Translations under genes and position numbers: made by a program
The notes under the pieces: generated by a model
The model's database searches: none
Told to the model about the DNA's origin: nothing
Seen by the model: the letters and a program-made list of their open reading frames with translations, nothing else
Part shown: positions 6,881-11,832 of the stretch, piece by piece
How positions within the stretch are numbered: the first letter of the stretch is position 1
How the letters are laid out: each line of letters opens with the position of its first letter
DNA from: JAADIV01 sp964439085
GTDB lineage: Bacteria; Desulfobacterota; Desulfobulbia; Desulfobulbales; VMSU01
Assembly: GCA_964439085.1 (NCBI GenBank)
Contig: CAYTNB010000082.1
Coordinates: 1-11,832 of the forward strand
DNA: 11,832 nucleotides
Direction: 5' to 3'

Positions 6881-7809
6881 TTACTTCATATTCTTCAACA
6901 TTTTGAATAACTCGCCTGAGTCAGTGGTTGGTCGGCGACAAACAAATTTTTCGCATAAACAGGCAGTGGTATGGCCGTTCTGTATTTTCATCCCGCTCAG
7001 AGAAGTAAAGTCTCTGGCAAGTTCAGCAGGAAGGCCTGTGGGATCGGCCAAAATCACAATTACATTTATCAGAAACAGTCGGCCCACGACTACGGCCATT
7101 TTATGCGTATCTGCCGCCCCCGGTTTTCCGGCGATAACCACCTGGGCTGGACTGCTCCGCTGAAACTCATTGACAACAAGCATCTGCGGCATGGCAGCTA
7201 GGCATGTATTCAACTGCCCGGCAAAGGCCCCAATATCTTCAAATAGCAATTTCATTAAAACGGCCTGAGTTAAAGATGCGGCCCAACCTTAAAAAAGATT
7301 TAGAGCGGCGATGGAGTTACCTGCGGGTTCTGCGCCATCATAATCGGCCTTCATTCTCACCAGAGCAGTAAGATCATCTCCAAGACTATCAAAGAATCCC
7401 CCCCTTTAGGATCGGCAAAAAGAATGAGTTGTTTTTCAGTAAGTTCACGGGCGAGGGCCAACCAACGCGGATTAAAATCGGCTTCATAGAGATCGAGCAT
7501 GCCCTGAGTCACAAGGGTTTAGTCAGCCAATTGTCCACCTATTCCCGCTTCACCATCACGATATCGATGTTTCAAGGTATGGGATAATTGGTCGTACATC
7601 TTATCCATGACACCATAGTAAAATATGAAGATATCTGCGTCCTGAGCCAGGAGTTTACGAATATCAAATTCCTGCCATAGATAGAAAGCACCCTCAGCAG
7701 AATAAAAGGCCCCGATGTTATCCGTCATATCACGCAAGACATAACCCTGGGTCTGAACCACAATATCCTTAAAAAAATCATCTCCAGAAATCAAGCAGGC
7801 ATCAAAATA
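6881..7809 (-). pseudogene. yyaL: Remnant of a YyaL-type (DUF255, thioredoxin-domain) protein gene
   Basis: Broken middle and C-terminal parts of a protein of the DUF255/SSP411 family (B. subtilis YyaL, animal spermatogenesis-associated protein 20); intact members have an N-terminal thioredoxin-like domain and an (alpha/alpha)6-barrel. Recognisable pieces from the 5' end: YFDACL, YVLRDMTDNIGAFYSAEG (about 7680-7740), FYYGV, HRYRDGEAGI, LDLYEADFNPRWL, FFDSLGDDLTALVRMKADYDG, NSIAALNL, QVVIAGKPG, and the tail CEKFVCRRPTTDSGEL. Damage: no N-terminal domain; an internal deletion between FYYGV and HRYRDG, where family members have a long stretch; an in-frame TAA at 7519-7521; a frameshift in the seven-C run 7398-7404; further frame changes at the A-run near 7290-7296 and near 7250. 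The 5' break coincides with hairpin repeat copy D. It cannot make a functional protein. Confidence 0.88.
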
Positions 7810-7836
7810 ACTAATACCCCCTCATGGGGTGTTAGA
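7810..7836 (+). repeat. Hairpin repeat family, copy D (hairpin only)
   Basis: Stem CTAATACCCC (7811-7820) pairs along its whole length with GGGGTGTTAG (7826-7835), including one G-T pair, around the loop CTCAT. The loop and upper stem match copy B. The TTAGTACC and GATTGTTTT parts of longer copies are absent. It lies exactly at the broken 5' edge of the yyaL-like pseudogene, so it may mark a deletion joint. Confidence 0.65.
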
Positions 7837-7920
7837 ATAATTTGCAGAAATAGCATGATAGAGACATAGCTTGTTATCTTCATTTTTTGACCATTTTATA
7901 TGGTTTACACTTGCCACAAA

Positions 7921-7945
7921 TACCACGTTGTGGTACGTTCGTACC
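7921..7945 (+). promoter_or_regulatory. Overlapping palindromic half-sites upstream of the HTH gene (putative operator)
   Basis: TACCACGTTGTGGTA (7921-7935) is a perfect inverted repeat with a 3-base centre. GGTACGTTCGTACC (7932-7945) is a second perfect one with a 2-base centre, and the two share the middle half-site. This gives three alternating half-sites 56-80 bp before the ATG of the regulator at 8001. Auto-regulation by that HTH protein is the natural guess but is untested. The rest of 7837-8000 is AT-rich with no convincing promoter; TTGTTA (7871) and TTTTAT, 17 bases apart, are a weak possibility. Confidence 0.5.
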
Positions 7946-8000
7946 AAATTATCAATTAGATCACCATAAACCCTATAAACCAAAAACCACAGGACGACAA

Positions 8001-8414
8001 ATGAAGCGTTCCGAATTTATTGCGGCCCGCAAGCGCCTCAAGAAAACCCAAAAGTTACTGGCGGAGCTTCTAGGTGTCTCCATAAAAGCCATACATAGTT
8101 ACGAACAGGGATGGCGCAAAGTCCCGGCTCATGTAGAAAGACAAATTTTTTTCCTGCTTTCCAGACTGGCATTGAACGAAAAAGCAATTAAGCCATGTTG
8201 GGTAATTAAGAAATGCCCAACAGAACGTAAACTACAATGCCCAGCCTGGGAATTTCAGGCAGGCAAGCTCTGCTGGTTTATTAATGGCACCATCTGCGAG
8301 TGTCAGGCCCAGAAAACATGGAAGGATAAAATGATCGTTTGTAGAAAATGCAAGGTCTTAACGGATTTACTCGATAAAGCTGAAATAAAAATAGATTTAG
8401 ATGAAACAGATTAG
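8001..8414 (+). CDS. HTH (XRE-like) regulator with C-terminal eight-cysteine 'two-CW' domain
   Basis: Small (137 residues) likely DNA-binding protein. The N-terminal half (about 5-57) is a helix-turn-helix of the XRE/Cro type: RKRLKKTQKLLAELLGVS, then KAIHSYEQG. The C-terminal half (66-125) has eight cysteines, C66, C72, C80, C91, C99, C101, C114 and C117, in the pattern CW-x4-C...CPAW...CWF.NGT.C...W..K...C..C. I recognise this as the 'two-CW' type domain seen in Desulfobacterota regulators and signalling proteins; its ligand is not known to me, and a metal or Fe-S site is plausible. The ATG at 8001 has AGGA at 7991-7994, whereas the longer frame begins with TTG at 7887 and reads through the palindromic half-sites, so I reject it. 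The stop codon TAG lies inside hairpin repeat copy C. No neighbour gives its target; the palindromes upstream suggest auto-regulation. Confidence 0.82.
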   Translation: MKRSEFIAARKRLKKTQKLLAELLGVSIKAIHSYEQGWRKVPAHVERQIFFLLSRLALNEKAIKPCWVIKKCPTERKLQCPAWEFQAGKLCWFINGTICECQAQKTWKDKMIVCRKCKVLTDLLDKAEIKIDLDETD

Positions 8415-8490
8415 TACATTACGGATTGTTTTCTTATTTTTTAGAAAAGAATTTAGCAGGTACTAACACCCCGTCGTGGGGGTTAGTACC
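8411..8490 (+). repeat. Hairpin repeat family, copy C (begins on the HTH gene stop codon)
   Basis: Most intact copy. TTAGTACA (8411-8418), GATTGTTTTCTTATTTT (8424-8440), A/T spacer, then a strong hairpin: GGTACTAAC (8459-8467) pairs perfectly with GTTAGTACC (8482-8490), and CCCC (8469-8472) with GGGG (8478-8481), with one bulged A and the loop GTCGT. The first bases contain the TAG stop of the HTH gene (8412-8414). No T-run follows the hairpin on either strand, so a classic intrinsic terminator is not supported. Confidence 0.85.
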
Positions 8491-8528
8491 AATTAGAAGT
8501 TAAGTCCTCGAAGTCTTCGCTTACCTAA

Positions 8529-8590
8529 TTTTTGGTAAAAAATAATATTTTCGTTTAAAGATACTTATTTTCACCTTATGGTGGAGCTAA
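8529..8590 (+). repeat. Possible degenerate hairpin repeat, copy E
   Basis: The sequence around GATACTTATTTTCACC-tta-TGGTG (8560-8584) follows copy A (GGTACTTATATCCC-ttgc-GGGGTG) with several changes, and the A/T stretch before it is similar in layout. A following stem AGCTAA (8585-8590) / TTAGCT (8611-8616) encloses CCCC-gatg-AGGG. The relationship is by eye and could be chance in AT-rich DNA. Confidence 0.3.
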
Positions 8591-8635
8591 ACAGAGTTCC
8601 CCGATGAGGGTTAGCTTCTTGGATAACTATTTATA

Positions 8636-8697
8636 TTGTCGATGTCCGATATTTGCTGTACAAATGTACAGTGACAGGTATTAGCTGTAGCACCTGT
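8636..8697 (+). promoter_or_regulatory. Palindrome-rich leader and candidate promoter of the metY-metX-metW operon
   Basis: A weak promoter match, TTGTCG (8636-8641), 17 bases, TACAAA (8659-8664), has its -10 inside a perfect inverted repeat CTGTACA-AA-TGTACAG (8656-8671). Directly after it ACAGGT (8674-8679) pairs with ACCTGT (8692-8697), followed by a T-rich stretch (8703-8714). GCACC (8690-8694) could alternatively pair with GGTGC (8723-8727). This suggests an operator, or less likely an RNA attenuator. It does not match SAM-I or SAM-II riboswitch cores as I know them. The remainder of 8491-8769 shows no gene. Confidence 0.4.
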
Positions 8698-8769
8698 GGA
8701 CGTTCTTGTTTTTTACCAGCAGGGTGCCATGTTTTCACACGATTATCACACCAATCGAGGACAATTAAA

Positions 8770-10053
8770 ATGACTAAACCGACATATGGTTTTAATACTC
8801 GGGCACTGCATAGTGGCTATTCCCCGGATCCTACGACACGGGCCAGGGCCGTTCCTATTTACCAAACTGCATCATACAGTTTCGACAGTACAAAACAAGC
8901 TGCTAATTTATTTGCCCTGCAGGCACCAGATTTCCCTGGAGAGATATACAATCGTTTTACAAATCCTACCTACGAGGCCCTTGAGGCGCGCTTGGCAAGT
9001 TTGGAAGGTGGCTTGGCAGCGGCAGCCCTGTCATCTGGGCAGTCAGCCACCTTTATGGCCCTGCTTACCATTGCCGGAAATGGTGATAACATTGTCGCCT
9101 CAAACAGTATCTACGGGGGCACCTACACCTTATTTGATCTCACCTTTCGCCAAAAATTCGGTATAGATGTGCGCTTTGTCGATCCTGAACCAAATCAAAT
9201 CAGAGAGGCTATCGACGGCAATACCAAGGCCGTTTTTGCGGAAACCATTGGTAACCCCAAGCTCAATGTCCTCGATATCGAAGGGGCGGCAGCAGTGGCA
9301 CATGATGCAGGGATTCCTCTCATTATTGATAACACCTTTGCCACCCCATTTTTATGTCGTCCCTTTGAACACGGTGCTGACATCATTATTCACTCTGCGA
9401 CCAAATGGATTGGCGGCCACGGCACCTCAATCGGCGGACTAGTCGTTGATTCCGGCAAATTCAATTGGGACAATGGTAAATTCCCGGATCTGACTACGGA
9501 TGACCCGTCTTATCGGGGCGGCCTTAATTATCTTAAAGAATTCGGTCAATTATCGTATATTGTCAAACTTAAATCACGTTTCACCAGAGATTTGGGCCCC
9601 TGCATGAGTCCATTTAATGCGTTTTTATTTTTGCAAGGCCTTGAGACCCTCGCCCTACGCATGGAACGACATTGCCAGAATGCTATGACTGTTGCCAATT
9701 TCCTTAAAAATAATCCCAAGGTCAGGAAGGTCATCTACCCAGGCTTGCCAGATCACCCCAGCCGCATTCAGGCAGAAAAATATCTGTCAAATGGTTTTGG
9801 CGGAATGGTGGGATTCGATATAGAAGGCGGCTTGGCCGCTGGCATGGATTTCATCGAGAGTCTAAAACTCTTTTCGCATGTAGCTAATGTGGGTGATGCC
9901 AAATCACTTGCCATCCATCCCGCCAGCACAACCCATTCACAATTAAATGCTGTGCAACAATTGGCGGCAGGGGTTTCTGAGGACTTCATCCGTCTGTCCA
10001 TCGGTATTGAAAATATTGAAGACATTATTTCTGATTTGGATCAGGCCTTATAA
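8770..10053 (+). CDS. metY: O-acetylhomoserine sulfhydrylase (MetY type)
   Basis: PLP enzyme making L-homocysteine from O-acetyl-L-homoserine and sulfide, releasing acetate; direct sulfhydrylation branch of methionine synthesis in the cytoplasm. The 427 residues fit the family, which is longer than typical cystathionine synthases. Visible landmarks: YNRFTNPT (60-67) with Y60 and R62 that contact the PLP phosphate of the neighbouring subunit, SSGQSA (88-93), Y115 in SIYGG stacking on PLP, D187 in IIDNTFATP, and the Schiff-base lysine K212 in HSATKWIGGHG. The C-terminal AKSLAIHPASTTHSQL is characteristic of the group. I chose ATG 8770 because GAGGA (8757-8761) lies eight bases upstream and MTKPTYGFNTRALHSGY is the usual N-terminus; the in-frame TTG at 8653 would add a leader inside the palindromic region. 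metX follows after 6 bp. Confidence 0.96.
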   Translation: MTKPTYGFNTRALHSGYSPDPTTRARAVPIYQTASYSFDSTKQAANLFALQAPDFPGEIYNRFTNPTYEALEARLASLEGGLAAAALSSGQSATFMALLTIAGNGDNIVASNSIYGGTYTLFDLTFRQKFGIDVRFVDPEPNQIREAIDGNTKAVFAETIGNPKLNVLDIEGAAAVAHDAGIPLIIDNTFATPFLCRPFEHGADIIIHSATKWIGGHGTSIGGLVVDSGKFNWDNGKFPDLTTDDPSYRGGLNYLKEFGQLSYIVKLKSRFTRDLGPCMSPFNAFLFLQGLETLALRMERHCQNAMTVANFLKNNPKVRKVIYPGLPDHPSRIQAEKYLSNGFGGMVGFDIEGGLAAGMDFIESLKLFSHVANVGDAKSLAIHPASTTHSQLNAVQQLAAGVSEDFIRLSIGIENIEDIISDLDQAL

Positions 10054-10059
10054 AAAGCG

Positions 10060-11193
10060 ATGAAAGAAAATTCGGTGGGGATTACCACCACCCAATATTT
10101 TAAGATTAACGCCAGCCTTGCACTGGATAATCACGAGAATCTAGAAGAAGTTACCATTGCTTACGAGACTTACGGCAAGCTTAATTCCCTAAAAAACAAC
10201 ACCATTCTTATCTGCCACGCTCTCTCCGGCGACGCTCATGCCGCTGGTTTCCATGCCGGAGCAAATAAACCAGGCTGGTGGGAAATCATGGTGGGGCCAG
10301 GCAAAGCCATCGACACCAATAAATACTTCGTTATCTGCCCTAATATTTTAGGAAGCTGTATGGGCACCACTGGCCCATCATCCATTGACGAACAAACCGG
10401 TAAGCCCTACGGCTTGCGTTTCCCTGTCATCACCATTAGCGATATGGTTAAATCGCAAAAAGCCCTGCTGGATCATCTCGATATTCCAATACTGCTTGCC
10501 GTGATTGGCGGCTCTATTGGCGGGATGCAAACACTGGAATGGAGTATCCGCTATCCTGAACTGGTTTTTTCTGCCGTTCCTCTTGCAACTACCCAGAGAC
10601 ATTCTGCCCTGGCAATCGCCTTTAACGAGGTTGCCAGGCAATCGATAATGGCAGATCCCAACTGGCAGAATGGCGACTACTACCAAAGCAAAAAGCCCGA
10701 TTTAGGTTTGGCTGTAGCACGAATGATTGGTCATATAACCTATCTTTCCGATGAAGCAATGCGTAATAAATTTGGTCGTCGTTTACAGGACAAAAAGGAT
10801 TTTTCATTTAATTTCGATGCCGATTTCCAGGTTGAGAGTTATCTTCGATATCAGGGCAAGAAATTCGTTGAACGTTTTGATGCCAATTCGTTTTTATACC
10901 TTACTAAGGCGGCAGATTATTTCGATTTATCCAGGCAGCCATCCGACAGCTTGACATTTGCCAGAGCTAGAGCCAAATATCTGGTTGTCTCGTTCACCTC
11001 CGACTGGTTGTACCCAACCAGAGAATCGAAGGCCATGGTAAAAGCGATGAAAAAGAATAATCTTGACGTCAGTTTCTGTGAGATAGCCGCCCAATGGGGT
11101 CATGACGCATTTTTATTGAAGAACGAACGTCTGGAGACCTTACTAGGCGGATTTTTGTCCCGAATGTCCCAGGAGTTAAAAGATGCGTTTTGA
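10060..11193 (+). CDS. metX: Homoserine O-acetyltransferase
   Basis: Alpha/beta-hydrolase-fold enzyme that transfers acetyl from acetyl-CoA to homoserine, supplying MetY. At 377 residues it is full length. Landmarks: the early ICHALSGDAHAAG (51-63), PNILGSCMGTTGPSS (94-108), the nucleophile elbow GGSIGGMQ with S152, the acid D315 in SFTSDWLYP, and the catalytic histidine H348 in WGHDAFL. Acetyl rather than succinyl specificity is inferred from the metY partner; sequence alone does not settle it. The ATG lies 6 bp after the metY stop with only a weak purine-rich AAAAAGCG upstream, so translation is probably coupled to metY. The 3' end overlaps metW by 11 bp. Confidence 0.95.
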   Translation: MKENSVGITTTQYFKINASLALDNHENLEEVTIAYETYGKLNSLKNNTILICHALSGDAHAAGFHAGANKPGWWEIMVGPGKAIDTNKYFVICPNILGSCMGTTGPSSIDEQTGKPYGLRFPVITISDMVKSQKALLDHLDIPILLAVIGGSIGGMQTLEWSIRYPELVFSAVPLATTQRHSALAIAFNEVARQSIMADPNWQNGDYYQSKKPDLGLAVARMIGHITYLSDEAMRNKFGRRLQDKKDFSFNFDADFQVESYLRYQGKKFVERFDANSFLYLTKAADYFDLSRQPSDSLTFARARAKYLVVSFTSDWLYPTRESKAMVKAMKKNNLDVSFCEIAAQWGHDAFLLKNERLETLLGGFLSRMSQELKDAF

Positions 11194-11785
11194 CCTTGAA
11201 GTTATAGCCTCCTGGATAAAACCCGGCTCCAAGGTACTTGATCTGGGCTGCGGCACGGGTGACTTGCTATATCACCTGAAGAACTCTCTGGATGTCAAAG
11301 TCACCGGCATAGATTTTGAGGAATCAAATATCACCCATTGTATTGACCGGGGTTTAAGCGTTATTCAGGGGGATATAAATGAAGAGGTTCTTGATTATGC
11401 CGACCATTCCTTTGATTATGTAGTTTTAAGCCGTACCCTGCAACAGGTATATGAACCCGAAAAGCTATTGAAGGACCTGTTGCGAATTGGTAACAAGGTT
11501 GTCGTAAGTTTCCCTAATTTCAGCCATTGGGGTTGCCGGCTACAACTATTTTTTAATGGCCGCACACCAACTACCAATCAATTGCCATACACATGGTACA
11601 ATTCACCAAACATACGGGTAATAACCCTGAAAGACTTTCGCTCCTTTGTGAAGGATACCGGTTTTAAAATCGTAAAGGAGACCGCCATTAACACCCATAA
11701 TGAAGATTTACACGGCAATATAATTCATTTTTTCCCTAATTTTAGAGCAACATACGGTATATTCCTGATTGGTCATAATAAATGA
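11183..11785 (+). CDS. metW: MetW, methyltransferase-fold partner of MetX
   Basis: Class I SAM-dependent-methyltransferase-like protein found next to metX across proteobacteria and needed for, or supportive of, methionine synthesis in several of them; its exact reaction is unsettled and it may act with MetX. The 200 residues match the family length: SAM-binding motif I VLDLGCGTGDLLYHL (18-32), GIDFEE (42-47), then VLSRTLQQVYEPEKLL and the family hallmarks VSFPNFSHWGCRLQL, LPYTWYNSPNIRVITLKDF and FPNFRATYGIFLI. The start is supported by AGGAG (11171-11175) seven bases upstream and by the 11-bp overlap with metX. The stop overlaps the next start as ATGA. Confidence 0.96.
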   Translation: MRFDLEVIASWIKPGSKVLDLGCGTGDLLYHLKNSLDVKVTGIDFEESNITHCIDRGLSVIQGDINEEVLDYADHSFDYVVLSRTLQQVYEPEKLLKDLLRIGNKVVVSFPNFSHWGCRLQLFFNGRTPTTNQLPYTWYNSPNIRVITLKDFRSFVKDTGFKIVKETAINTHNEDLHGNIIHFFPNFRATYGIFLIGHNK

Positions 11786-11832
11786 AACAAACAATACAAC
11801 CCATTTGCGTTGATGAAGAGGTGCGGATCAAC
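11782..11832 (+). CDS. Unidentified gene start, coupled to metW (runs off window)
   Basis: An ATG overlaps the metW stop codon as ATGA and opens a frame that stays open for 17 codons to the edge (MKQTIQPICVDEEVRIN). The overlap is typical of translational coupling, so it is probably a fourth gene of the met operon. Seventeen residues are too few to recognise a family. Confidence 0.6.
   Translation, partial: MKQTIQPICVDEEVRIN

Noticed and set aside
6819..7201. Plus-strand open frames opposite the yyaL-like remnant
   Set aside because: The minus strand carries recognisable family motifs (QVVIAGKPG, PTTDSGEL); the plus-strand translations look random.
7887..8000. Longer form of the HTH protein starting with TTG at 7887
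   Set aside because: The extra 38 residues are encoded by the palindromic half-sites and AT-rich leader and look unlike protein; ATG 8001 has an AGGA site.
8560..8700. SAM riboswitch upstream of metY
   Set aside because: Hairpins are present, but I could not find the SAM-I or SAM-II conserved core; a plain operator is equally likely.
8653..8769. In-frame N-terminal extension of MetY with a cysteine-rich start (CTVTGISCSTCGRSC)
   Set aside because: It would begin with TTG, has no clear Shine-Dalgarno, and overlaps the palindromes and promoter candidate; the ATG at 8770 has GAGGA and gives the usual family N-terminus.

Overview
The window looks like chromosomal DNA of a Desulfobacterota (former Deltaproteobacteria) bacterium, possibly Desulfobulbales. 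This rests on protein style: a two-HPt CheA, a CZB-type chemoreceptor, an HTH protein with a 'two-CW' cysteine domain, the metY-metX-metW order, and intergenic GTCAT(T/C)CCCGC foldback repeats. The order-level placement is inferred from memory of these families, not from a search. Base composition is moderate and the intergenic DNA is AT-rich.

Layout. (1) Positions 1-4078, minus strand: a chemotaxis operon read cheA -> cheW -> mcp. cheA and cheW overlap by 8 bp, and the receptor runs off the left edge. (2) 4079-4558: a divergent intergenic region with a candidate cheA promoter. (3) 4559-5068, plus: mog, molybdenum cofactor synthesis. (4) 5069-5402: stacked intergenic repeats. (5) 5403-6452, minus: purM, purine synthesis. 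(6) 6453-8000: a decayed region. It holds a hairpin repeat split by a 158-bp foldback element with a 5-bp target duplication, then a wrecked yyaL-like (DUF255) pseudogene, another hairpin repeat, and a set of palindromic half-sites. (7) 8001-8414, plus: a small HTH regulator with an eight-cysteine tail. (8) 8415-8769: more hairpin repeats and a palindrome-rich leader. (9) 8770 to the right edge, plus: metY, metX, metW and the first 17 codons of an unidentified gene, all closely spaced or overlapping.

How the genes work together. The che genes form the receptor-coupler-kinase core of one chemosensory array; no cheY, cheB or cheR is visible. The met genes form a direct-sulfhydrylation route: MetX acetylates homoserine and MetY replaces acetate with sulfide to give homocysteine, which suits a sulfide-rich cell. 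MetW is the usual partner of MetX. mog and purM are housekeeping genes with no link to their neighbours.

The most interesting items are a tandem MshEN-like (c-di-GMP-receptor-like) module inside CheA, a CZB zinc-binding domain predicted on the outer side of the membrane in the receptor, and a dispersed hairpin repeat family with compensatory stem changes. One repeat copy carries a cleanly reconstructable transposon-like insertion, and others sit on the stop codons of neighbouring genes.
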